A stretch of 12,529 bases of DNA, from the NCBI GenBank assembly GCA_964428385.1, contig CAYRYR010000079.1:1-12529 (forward strand), given 5' to 3'. This stretch comes from JAFGOM01 sp964428385 (lineage in GTDB: Archaea; Halobacteriota; Methanomicrobia; Methanomicrobiales; Methanospirillaceae). Of the stretch, positions 6,323-12,529 are shown one piece after another. The notes under the pieces are model-generated. The model did no database searches and was not told the origin of the DNA. It was given only the letters and a program-made list of their open reading frames with translations. Numbering within the stretch: position 1 is the first letter of the stretch; the number at the start of each line of letters is the position of its first letter. Position numbers and translations under genes: made by a program.

Positions 6323-8215
6323 TTAATCTTCCAGGGTTGAGATATCCCCTGGATCTATTCCCATTTCCTGTGCTTTTAACACCCTTCTCATTATTTTTCC
6401 ACTTCTGGTCTTTGGGAGTGACTTAACAAATTCTATCTCTGACGGCATCGCAATCGGGCCCAGACCCATCCTAACATGATAAATGAGGTCTTTCTTTAGG
6501 TTTTCAGTTGGTTCATCTCCAATACAGAGAATGACAAATGCCTTGATAGCCTGTCCTTTGACAGGATCCGGCTTTCCTATAACTGCAGCTTCGGCTACTG
6601 CTTCATGTGAAACAAGAGCACTCTCAACTTCTGCAGTTCCGATATTATGCCCTGCAATGATGATTATATCATCAGATCTGCCGAGGAACATAATATATCC
6701 GTCTTCATCTTTTACTGCCAGATCCCCTGCTGTATAATACTGCTTTATTGTAGTCCAGTATTTTCGATATCGTTCATCATTATTATAGATGGTTCGCATC
6801 ATTGAAGGCCAGGGTTCTTTTATGACCAGCAGACCGCCGATTCCGGGAGGTGTTGAATTCCCGTCCTTATCAACGACATCAACCACGACACCGGGAATTG
6901 GACGGCCTGCAAAGCCAGGTTTCATATTTTCACCCACGAGAGTGGCAATCATCTGCATACCGGTCTCTGTCTGCCACCAGGTATCGATGATGGGGCATTG
7001 CGATTTTCCAATCACCCGGTGATACCATTCAAACGCTTCCGGATTAAGCGGTTCACCAACAGAACCGATGACCCGCAGAGAGTCCAGATTATAGCGGTTC
7101 GGCCATTCTTCACCAAATTTCATAAACATTCGTATAGCGGTTGGTGAAGTATAGAAGATAGTAACACCGATGTCTTCAATAATTTTCCACCAGACCCCTG
7201 GATCAGGATAGTCAGGAACCGATTCGGTGATTAATATGGTACCTCCCACAGCAAGTGGTCCATACACAATATAACTGTGACCGGTAATCCAGCCGGGATC
7301 AGCAGTACACCAGTGGACATCAGAATCTTTCATATCAAGCACATATTTTGTAGTATAATAGGTGCCGACCATGTATCCTCCACAGGTATGGACAATTCCT
7401 TTCGGTGTTCCTGTTGTCCCACTGGTGTAAAGGATAAAGAGCGGATCTTCTGAATCCATCACTTCAGGCTCACAGATTGGGTCTGCTGCTTTCATGATCT
7501 CATGAAAATCAACCTGTTTTTCAGAGATGAGTTCCTGATGAGGTTTTGAACGGAATAACACAACCACCTTCTCAACTGAAGGAGCATTAACAATGGCATC
7601 ATCAACGATACTCTTGAGTGATATCGTGTTACCCCGTCTGTATCCAATGTCCGCAGTAATGACCACTTTAGCCTTTGCATCCCTGATTCGTGCGTTTAAT
7701 GCAGCAGCACCAAAACCACCATATACGATACTGTGAACTGCACCGATACGGGCACATGCCAGTATAGCTATCACATGTTCAGGAACAAAGGGCATATACA
7801 GACAGACAGCATCTCCTTTCTGTACACCTAAATTTTTTAATGCATTCGCAAACCGCATGACCTGTGTGTAGAGCTGGCGATAGGTCAGAACACGCTCAGA
7901 AAATTCATCCTCTCCTCGCCAGATCAAAGCAACTTTATTCTTCTTATCACCTTTTGCATGTCTGTCCAGACAATTGTATGTGATATTAAGTTTTGCATTT
8001 ACAAACCATCGTGCATAGGGATGTTTCCATTCTTTTACCTGGTCCCAGCGTTTATACCATACCAGTTCTTCTGCTTTCTCTTCCCAGAACCGATCAGGAT
8101 CATCTAAAAACCGCTGGTATGCAGTTTCCCAGTCTCCAATCCAGGAGTTTTCCCGGTATGAGGGATCTGCTTTATAGATTGTATCTTCCAGTTTTACATT
8201 AAAATCTGTGCTCAT
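6323..8215 (-). CDS. acsA: Acetyl-CoA synthetase, AMP-forming
   Basis: Converts acetate, ATP and CoA to acetyl-CoA, AMP and PPi in two steps. 630 residues, normal for the family. The ATP loop is YTSGTTGTPKG (263-273), the acyl-pocket/A5 motif is DTWWQTETG (411-419, with Trp413/414 typical of acetate-specific enzymes), the adenine-side motif is YYTAGDLA (493-500), the hinge is GRSDD (512-516), and the catalytic/acetylatable Lys607 is in PKTRSGKIMRR (601-611). The N-terminal ACS domain runs about 25-85. Oddities: Asn524 in AGHNIGTAE, where Arg is usual (GHRxGT), and Asn196 in GYRRGN, where the Salmonella-type enzyme has Arg. The ATG at 8215 is preferred over an upstream in-frame GTG at 8278 because GGGAG lies 7 bases before it and the extension resembles no ACS N-terminus. 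It is divergent from an HTH-PAS gene and followed by an OFA carrier. A related short-chain acyl substrate is not excluded. Confidence 0.93.
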   Translation of the reverse strand: MSTDFNVKLEDTIYKADPSYRENSWIGDWETAYQRFLDDPDRFWEEKAEELVWYKRWDQVKEWKHPYARWFVNAKLNITYNCLDRHAKGDKKNKVALIWRGEDEFSERVLTYRQLYTQVMRFANALKNLGVQKGDAVCLYMPFVPEHVIAILACARIGAVHSIVYGGFGAAALNARIRDAKAKVVITADIGYRRGNTISLKSIVDDAIVNAPSVEKVVVLFRSKPHQELISEKQVDFHEIMKAADPICEPEVMDSEDPLFILYTSGTTGTPKGIVHTCGGYMVGTYYTTKYVLDMKDSDVHWCTADPGWITGHSYIVYGPLAVGGTILITESVPDYPDPGVWWKIIEDIGVTIFYTSPTAIRMFMKFGEEWPNRYNLDSLRVIGSVGEPLNPEAFEWYHRVIGKSQCPIIDTWWQTETGMQMIATLVGENMKPGFAGRPIPGVVVDVVDKDGNSTPPGIGGLLVIKEPWPSMMRTIYNNDERYRKYWTTIKQYYTAGDLAVKDEDGYIMFLGRSDDIIIIAGHNIGTAEVESALVSHEAVAEAAVIGKPDPVKGQAIKAFVILCIGDEPTENLKKDLIYHVRMGLGPIAMPSEIEFVKSLPKTRSGKIMRRVLKAQEMGIDPGDISTLED

Positions 8216-8452
8216 GATGCTTCTCCCACAGGAAAAACGGGCATTTGACACCAAAGGGGGTTTTATGCGGCAATCCACTATAGGTGTATTCTTCTCTGTG
8301 CGAAATGGTGACTTTTTTTATCACCAGGGTGTGCACACTCATCTGATTTGCAGTGCACTTAGATAAAAATAGACTGAATAATGTATATAGGCTTCTTCTG
8401 CATAACATATATGCAGTGCATATGATTGGTTCATAAGAGCACCGGAAATTAT
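8216..8452. promoter_or_regulatory. Divergent control region between acs and the HTH-PAS regulator
   Basis: A 237-bp spacer. Palindromes: GTGTGCACAC (8329-8338), AGTGCACT (8352-8359) and ATATGCA-G-TGCATAT (8409-8423). GCAGTGCA occurs at 8350-8357 and again at 8413-8420, 63 bp apart, about six helical turns; the first two palindrome centres are 22 bp apart, about two turns. TATATA at 8384-8389 would start the regulator transcript near 8411, inside the third palindrome. TGGTGA (8306-8311) and TCACCA (8321-8326) form a 6-bp stem around a T7 run. For acs the promoter is uncertain; CTATAG near 8278-8283 is one option. The arrangement suggests operator sites for an autoregulating divergent regulator; this is inference. 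Confidence 0.55.
8384..8389 (+). promoter_or_regulatory. TATA box of the HTH-PAS regulator
   Basis: TATATA preceded by AATAATG. The expected transcription start is about 8408-8413, giving a leader of about 40 bases before the ATG at 8453. The start overlaps the palindrome at 8409-8423, a position where bound protein would block initiation. Confidence 0.5.
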
Positions 8453-9838
8453 ATGAAAGATTATCTGGATGACCTTATACGGATTAAGGAATTGCTCAGA
8501 AAATATCCTAAGGGAATGTCAATATCTGAGATTTCACAGGCTCTGTCCCTGCACAGAAATACAAGTGCAAAATATCTTGATCTGTTAAAACTGAAAGGAG
8601 ATGTGGATAGAAAACAGATAGGAACCGCTAAAAATTATTTTCTTGTTCAGAGAATGCCGGTTTCAGCTTTTGTCAGGTTTTGTACTCTGCCTCTCATTAT
8701 TTTGAATAACCGGCAGGAAGTTGTAATGGTAAATAATGCTGCACTTAACCTATTGAAATGTCCGCTTGAGGTATTATATGGAGAAAAGATAGAAGAGGTA
8801 CCATACACATTCAGTGCACATTCCCACATCGAAGACCTCTGTCACCAGGCTGTACAAGGCCTTGAAAAGCAGTTTACAATCCGGATGGCCATTTTAAAAG
8901 AAAAACATGAGATCCACATCCATCTTATTCCTGTGGTTTTTGACACCGGAAAGGACGGGTGTGCTCTTGTCCTGACCGATGGGACCGCAATGAAGAAAAA
9001 TGCAGCACATCTCAAAGAACTCGCCCACAACTATGAAGTGCTTACTTCCACCCAGACTGAGTGGATTGTTCATATGAATACAAATTTAAAAATTATCTTT
9101 GCAAATAAAGCATTGCTGCACTATATTGGAAAAGAACATGCAAAGATCATCGGAACAAATTTCCTTAGCTTGTTTCAGAGAGCAGAGCAAAAGAATATCT
9201 CTGCTCTGTTTTCACAACTTTCATCAGATAACAATACCAGCAGCGGTGAAATTCGTTCAATCAGGCGGGATGGCAGTGTTGGATGGGAAGAGTGGATAAT
9301 CTACGGACATTATGACACTGAAAACATATGCACCGGATACCAGGTATTTGGACGTGACTGTACCAGAACAAAGCAGTGTGAAGAGAAGCTCAGCCAGTAT
9401 CATCAATACCTTGAGACCATCATTGCTGATCGGACCCGTGATATGCAGGACGCAAATAAAGCACTTCTGAATGCAATATCAGAAAAGGAAGATATTGCAC
9501 AGGAATTACGATTTACTCAATTTGCATTTGATAATGCATCAGATTCCATTCTCCTTATTCATGAGTCCGGACAGATCCATATGGCAAACAAAACTGCAGA
9601 AGTGCTTCTCGGCTATTCTCATGATGAACTCACACATTGTTTTGTCTTTACTCTCAACCCTTCTATTTCAATGGCTGAGTGGAAGAATATGTGGGAATCC
9701 GCATCTGTGGAAAAAAAAGAGAGGCATCGTTCAATCCTTAAGAAAAAAGATGGCTCCACTGTCGATGTAGAGTTTTCCCGGACATTTGTCAGGTTTGGTG
9801 ATCAGATGTATTTCTGTTCGATTGCGAGGGAAATGTAA
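8453..9838 (+). CDS. HTH-PAS-PAS-PAS one-component regulator
   Basis: A soluble protein of 461 residues. Residues 1-70 form a winged helix-turn-helix (IKELLRKYPKGMSISEISQA, then LHRNTSAKYLDLLKLKGDV and the wing ending AKNYFLVQR), the module found at the N-terminus of many Methanomicrobia PAS proteins. PAS domains follow at about 75-178, 195-305 and 356-461, with a helical, probably coiled-coil linker at 305-355. There is no membrane segment, HisKA/HATPase domain or receiver, so signal sensing and DNA binding appear to be in one chain. Neither the ligand nor a haem or flavin site is evident. ATG 8453 is chosen over an in-frame TTG at 8426 because the HTH begins just after it; GGA 6 bases upstream is a weak ribosome-binding site. 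Divergent placement makes it the likely regulator of acs and possibly of itself. The protein ends within the third PAS, which is natural or slightly short. Confidence 0.85.
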   Translation: MKDYLDDLIRIKELLRKYPKGMSISEISQALSLHRNTSAKYLDLLKLKGDVDRKQIGTAKNYFLVQRMPVSAFVRFCTLPLIILNNRQEVVMVNNAALNLLKCPLEVLYGEKIEEVPYTFSAHSHIEDLCHQAVQGLEKQFTIRMAILKEKHEIHIHLIPVVFDTGKDGCALVLTDGTAMKKNAAHLKELAHNYEVLTSTQTEWIVHMNTNLKIIFANKALLHYIGKEHAKIIGTNFLSLFQRAEQKNISALFSQLSSDNNTSSGEIRSIRRDGSVGWEEWIIYGHYDTENICTGYQVFGRDCTRTKQCEEKLSQYHQYLETIIADRTRDMQDANKALLNAISEKEDIAQELRFTQFAFDNASDSILLIHESGQIHMANKTAEVLLGYSHDELTHCFVFTLNPSISMAEWKNMWESASVEKKERHRSILKKKDGSTVDVEFSRTFVRFGDQMYFCSIAREM

Positions 9839-9900
9839 AAAAAAAACTTTGAAATTCCTTTTACTGTTTCTATTAATCCTTTTTGGGTCCAGGGTTACAT
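9839..9900 (+). terminator. T-rich tail after the HTH-PAS gene
   Basis: Immediately after the stop come an A-run and then spaced T-runs (CCTTTTACTGTTTC, CCTTTTTGGG). Such T-tracts are typical archaeal terminators. No hairpin is visible. Confidence 0.35.
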
Positions 9901-10119
9901 CAATTCTATCAGAGGAATAATTATTGAGATTGAGTGCGATCTCTCTCGTACCTCTGCATCTTCTGCGGTTTATCATTTCAATCATCAAACGAACTCGTTT
10001 CAACTGGAAAAATCGATGTAAAGAGTGAAAATATGATTAGCAATATCACTTGAAAAATCGACAAAGCCTGATATTGCAAAACCAAGGATGGGAATACTTA
10101 ACTCTGTCAGGATCGGATC
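9901..10119. other. Spacer upstream of the broken phosphatase gene
   Basis: No recognisable gene. It holds a stem-loop with 8-bp arms GCAATATC (10040-10047) and GATATTGC (10070-10077), and a direct repeat GAAAAATCGA (10007-10016 and 10052-10061), the second copy lying in the loop. A minus-strand frame runs through here into the phosphatase gene, but its product looks like antisense noise. Confidence 0.4.
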
Positions 10120-10568
10120 ATGAAAGTAATGTTTGAGATACAGGAGCGGTTGATTCGGTTGGGTATTTTCATTCCCGATATTGCAGCCGCGGGGAGCGAA
10201 CTTGCGCACCTGATTTCTACAAAACCACCAGATATAACAGAAATAACCCGAAGGATTGAACATTTTCTCTTTGAGCCAATGTTTCATCACTTCTTCTTGC
10301 TGCCATCCTTCTTGAAGATGAACTCATTGCAAAGATACAAAATTCAGAGATTGCAGATGATCCCATATGGCTCCTTTCTGATGAGTTCATAGGAATTGCA
10401 ATCGCACAGATAATAGCAGGTCCCAGGGGAAAATTTGCATTTACTTCGTATGACCAGAATAAACCTGGGGTAATTAGAGAACTGGGGCCTTTTCTTGATG
10501 ATGCAATTGCTGATCTGGTTGAAGGTTGTGTCTGTCAACAGGCCATTGTTCCTCAGGATGTGTCCTAA
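10120..10568 (+). pseudogene. PgpA/CobZ-like phosphatase, frameshifted
   Basis: Two frames together encode one protein of about 149 residues. Frame one runs from the ATG at 10120 to Pro53 at 10276-10278 (ending HFLFEP). Restoring one base in CCAAT (10276-10280) to CCAAAT gives FEPNVSSLLLAAILLEDELIA and continues in the other frame to a TAA at 10566-10568. The second half has the family's acidic motifs: SDEFIGIAIA (DE pair as in PgpA DExxG) and GPFLDDAIADLVEG (DD pair as in PgpA LDDxxAG), plus KPGVIRELG as in archaeal homologues. PgpA removes the phosphate of phosphatidylglycerophosphate; the archaeal relative CobZ acts on alpha-ribazole 5'-phosphate in cobamide synthesis; the substrate here is unknown. 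As written, the unshifted frame gives a 90-residue product lacking both acidic motifs. Deletion, sequencing error or recoding could explain it; I favour the first two. Confidence 0.75.
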
Positions 10569-10792
10569 ATCAGTGATTGATAATGAAAAAACGGTTTACT
10601 CATACTTTCAGATTACATTGTGAGTGACAGGCTGTCTCTTTAGTACCGTTATCGGTAAAAAAGTTGTTTTGCTTTTATTGTATCAGCTACATAACTTGTT
10701 ATTATACACGGTAAAATTCGTATCTGACAATGGAAATTATATATTATTTAATAGCAATAAAAAAGGACACATAATTATTTGAGCTAAATATG

Positions 10793-10808
10793 ATTTCAAT
10801 ATTGAAAT
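10793..10808. repeat. 16-bp perfect AT-rich palindrome
   Basis: ATTTCAATATTGAAAT is perfectly self-complementary. It stands alone in the gene-free stretch, about 330 bp before the TPR gene and 225 bp after the broken phosphatase gene. AT-rich dyads arise by chance more often than GC-rich ones, so its significance is uncertain. Confidence 0.5.
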
Positions 10809-11068
10809 GTTCCGTGATTGGCATTGGATACTCAGATATTTTAAAGTTCTTTGAAGGTAGACACAGTTTTATTGCAAGGATTTCGGCTCTTTATTTCGAT
10901 TCTGTCCAAAGCAAAAAATCTTGAGATACAAAATTAAAATAAAACTAAAATACTCAAATCTGTTTTCAATTCTGTATACGTTCTCAATAAATAACAATAA
11001 CTCGTATAGTGACTTTGAATGCAATCAGGTCTCATGTAAAAAATCAATAAAAGCTAATTCAATGTCTA

Positions 11069-11090
11069 TTCTATATTTTGTGATATAGAA
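11069..11090. repeat. Stem-loop upstream of the TPR gene
   Basis: TTCTATAT and ATATAGAA form a perfect 8-bp stem with a 6-base loop TTTGTG. It lies about 20 bases upstream of the TATA-like TTTTATTATC at 11108-11117, in the zone where an activator or repressor could bind. The right arm contains a TATAG that could itself be misread as a promoter element. Confidence 0.4.
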
Positions 11091-11107
11091 AAGTCATATA
11101 CCAGATC

Positions 11108-11117
11108 TTTTATTATC
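11108..11117 (+). promoter_or_regulatory. TATA-like box of the TPR gene, flanked by a short dyad
   Basis: TTTTATTATC centred about 25-27 bases before the GTG at 11140, so transcription would begin at or next to the start codon. It is enclosed by CAGAT (11102-11106) and ATCTG (11115-11119), a 5-bp inverted repeat. Confidence 0.35.
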
Positions 11118-11139
11118 TGAAATCGAATACTATTTTATC

Positions 11140-11907
11140 GTGAATGTGCCGCATATACCCAGAACGCCCAGTTCTGCCAAGTCAAATACGGGTATCTGGG
11201 GGAATTGTCTCCTTATCCTGCCTGTAACATCCATACTCTTTTTCTTCATTATCTGCGGAACAGGTTGTATGAGTCAGGATTCCTGGACTGCACAACAATG
11301 GACAGAAGAAGGAAATGTACGGGCAGACCAGGGGCAATATCTGCAGGCACTTGATGCATATAACCGATCCATAGAAGTGAAATCATCTTATGCTTCTGCA
11401 TATGCCTATCGGGGTGATGCTTTCCGTAATTTGAACCGCGATGATGAGGCCCTGGCAGATTTTGAACATGCACTAGTATTAAACCCTGATGAATCAGCAG
11501 CCTGGCAGGGGAAAACCCTGCTTTTTCTTAAACAGGAGAAATTTTCCCTCGCGAAAATTTCTGCAGAACAAGTAATACGAATCGGAGAAGGTCTTAATCA
11601 GAATGCCTGGTATCTCAAAGGAGTTGCCGAAGTAAAATTAGGGAGACCGGAAGATGGGTTACGCAGTTTTGATAAAGCAATTGAGATCGAACCAACCCGT
11701 GAAGACTTCTGGAAATATAAGGCTTTTACCCTCAGTCAACTCGGGCGAAACATTGAAGTTCTCAAATGTTATGAGAAACTAACAGAAATAAACCCAGAAA
11801 ATCCTGAATTCTGGAATATGAAAGGTCAGATGCATCTAAAATTAGGTCAGATAAATGAAGCAAACGAGGCCTTTTCTATGGCAAAAAATCTTATCGAAAA
11901 AACCTGA
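11140..11907 (+). CDS. Secreted TPR-repeat lipoprotein-like protein
   Basis: A 255-residue protein. Residues 20-42 are a hydrophobic secretion segment ending FFFIICGTG, followed by Cys43, a plausible but non-canonical lipobox (GTGC), so the mature protein may be lipid-anchored outside the cell; an uncleaved membrane anchor is the alternative. From residue 51 to the end there are about six 34-residue TPR units (51-84, 85-118, 119-152, 154-187, 188-221, 222-255), with typical AYAYRGDAFRNLNRDDEALADFEHAL and LKLGQINEANEAF helices. TPRs mediate protein-protein contact; the partner is unknown. The start is GTG with no Shine-Dalgarno sequence, and a TATA-like box about 25 bases upstream suggests a leaderless transcript; a second in-frame GTG at 11146 is equally possible. 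The receiver gene begins 11 bases after its stop, so the two are probably co-transcribed. Confidence 0.8.
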   Translation: MNVPHIPRTPSSAKSNTGIWGNCLLILPVTSILFFFIICGTGCMSQDSWTAQQWTEEGNVRADQGQYLQALDAYNRSIEVKSSYASAYAYRGDAFRNLNRDDEALADFEHALVLNPDESAAWQGKTLLFLKQEKFSLAKISAEQVIRIGEGLNQNAWYLKGVAEVKLGRPEDGLRSFDKAIEIEPTREDFWKYKAFTLSQLGRNIEVLKCYEKLTEINPENPEFWNMKGQMHLKLGQINEANEAFSMAKNLIEKT

Positions 11908-11918
11908 GTGAGTGATAC

Positions 11919-12326
11919 ATGACCAACAACGAGAGAAGTTCGACGATACATACCAGCAGAGATATATCAGTCCTTGTAGTTGATGATGAACCCGGACTTC
12001 TTGAGGTTACCCGTGTGTATCTGGAAGACATGGGAGGATTTGTAATAGATATTGCTCAATCTGCTTCGGGTGCACGTGAAATGCTTGGAACATCACAGTA
12101 TGATGCTATCATTTCAGATTATGAGATGCCTGAAGAAAATGGTATTTCTCTTCTTCGGTCTGTAAAAAAGGATTATCCCAATGTTATCTTCATTCTCTTT
12201 ACCGGCAAAGGAAAATATGAAGTGCAGGAGGAAGCTCTTGATGAAGGAGCTGATCATTACCTTCAGAAAGGGGATCCTGTTCTAAACTTTGCAGAAATTG
12301 CAAATTTTATCAGAGAACACTGTTAA
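11919..12326 (+). CDS. Single-domain response regulator (CheY-like receiver)
   Basis: A 135-residue stand-alone receiver. All key residues are present: the acidic pair Asp22-Asp23 in VLVVDDEPG, phospho-acceptor Asp67 in IISDYEMP, Thr95 in ILFTGKG, and Lys117 in the methanogen-style end GADHYLQKG. There is no output domain: the chain ends FAEIANFIREHC right after the last receiver helix, whereas many relatives continue into PAS or kinase modules. It would work by phosphorylation-dependent contact with another protein. No cognate kinase is in the window except the truncated 7TM remnant at the far end. It follows the TPR gene by 11 bases; GTGAG just before the ATG is a weak ribosome-binding site. 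The TPR product is predicted outside the cell and this one inside, so direct contact is not implied. Confidence 0.9.
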   Translation: MTNNERSSTIHTSRDISVLVVDDEPGLLEVTRVYLEDMGGFVIDIAQSASGAREMLGTSQYDAIISDYEMPEENGISLLRSVKKDYPNVIFILFTGKGKYEVQEEALDEGADHYLQKGDPVLNFAEIANFIREHC

Positions 12327-12384
12327 CGGCATATATAGACGCAAAACTGCATATAGTAAATTAATTCAGTTCTCATAATAAGTA

Positions 12385-12401
12385 CACCCTTTTTCCCTTT
12401 T
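12385..12401 (+). terminator. T-rich terminator after the response regulator
   Basis: CCCTTTTTCCCTTTTGC lies about 60 bases past the stop codon, the clearest oligo-T tract downstream of the TPR-receiver pair. The remaining bases to 12529 contain no gene that I can recognise. Confidence 0.35.
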
Positions 12402-12529
12402 GCTCATAATAGTCATTATACCAAACCTGATTATCTGTTTTTTCAATAAATTCACAATATAATCTGCTCAAAAAAAGAACCAATTCAGAATGAAACTCTC
12501 CTGTTATCTTTGAGAAATATCCTTACAAC

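Larger units (their letters stand above)
10569..11139. other. AT-rich intergenic region, no gene seen
   Basis: About 570 bp, richer in A+T than the flanking genes, with stops in all frames and no family match. Small dyads: GACAG-G-CTGTC (10626-10636), TACCG-TTAT-CGGTA (10644-10657), a 16-bp palindrome (10793-10808) and a stem TTCTATAT/ATATAGAA (11069-11090). The end near 11107-11116 holds the promoter-like box of the TPR gene. No tRNA, repeat array or insertion sequence is visible. Confidence 0.5.

Noticed and set aside
8216..8278. GTG-initiated extension of acetyl-CoA synthetase by 21 residues
   Set aside because: The ATG at 8215 has GGGAG 7 bases upstream, and the extension does not resemble ACS N-termini; it overlaps the likely promoter.
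8426..8452. TTG start for the HTH-PAS protein
   Set aside because: The ATG at 8453 directly precedes the HTH, and the extra nine residues add no domain.
10276..10280. Programmed ribosomal frameshift in the PgpA-like gene
   Set aside because: No classic slippery heptamer or downstream pseudoknot is visible; a one-base deletion or sequencing error is simpler.
10000..10290. Minus-strand frame of 96 codons across the phosphatase start
   Set aside because: It overlaps the conserved plus-strand phosphatase sequence and has no family resemblance.
1..12529. CRISPR array, tRNA, rRNA, insertion sequence or integrase
   Set aside because: No regularly spaced repeats, cloverleaf, rRNA-like sequence or transposase/integrase motifs were found on reading both strands.

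Overview
The window looks like chromosomal DNA of a methanogenic archaeon of the Methanomicrobiales, most probably Methanospirillum or a close relative. This is inference from protein style, not from a search. The pointers are an N-terminal HTH followed by PAS domains of a type I associate with Methanomicrobia, a bactofilin-like beta-helix protein with a membrane tail, a single-domain response regulator with a methanogen-style GADHYLQKG end, DUF6790 and 2TM proteins, AT-rich TATA boxes about 25 bp before gene starts, and long AT-rich spacers. I see no tRNA, rRNA, CRISPR array, transposase or integrase.

Layout. 1-757: a truncated N-terminal 7TM sensor fragment (minus strand) and a stretch with no convincing gene. 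758-1777: secreted/membrane bactofilin-like protein (minus), divergent from a malic enzyme (1934-3166, plus). Next come a DUF6790 membrane protein and a 2TM-domain protein (plus). 4065-4727 is 660 bp without a recognisable gene but with two clear dyads. A YwbE-family small protein follows (4728-4940, plus). A candidate bidirectional terminator separates it from a convergent minus-strand pair: AMP-forming acetyl-CoA synthetase (8215-6323), then an OFA-type major facilitator (6254-5007). Divergent from acs is an HTH-3xPAS regulator (8453-9838, plus). 10120-10568 is a PgpA/CobZ-like phosphatase gene broken by a one-base deletion. After about 570 bp of AT-rich non-coding DNA come a TPR lipoprotein-like gene (11140-11907) and a stand-alone receiver protein (11919-12326).

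How it fits together. The centre reads as a carbon-assimilation locus. Acetate or another monocarboxylate may enter through the OFA carrier and be activated to acetyl-CoA by Acs. The divergent HTH-PAS protein, which has sensor domains and a DNA-binding domain but no kinase, is the natural candidate local regulator. The acs/regulator spacer holds three palindromic sites built on a TGCA core, two of them sharing an 8-bp direct repeat 63 bp apart and one sitting on the predicted transcription start of the regulator. Malic enzyme, 3 kb away, links malate and pyruvate in the same central metabolism. Acs has Asn at two positions that are normally basic and near the nucleotide or CoA sites. The best leads are the proposed regulator/operator arrangement, these Acs substitutions and the broken PgpA-like gene.
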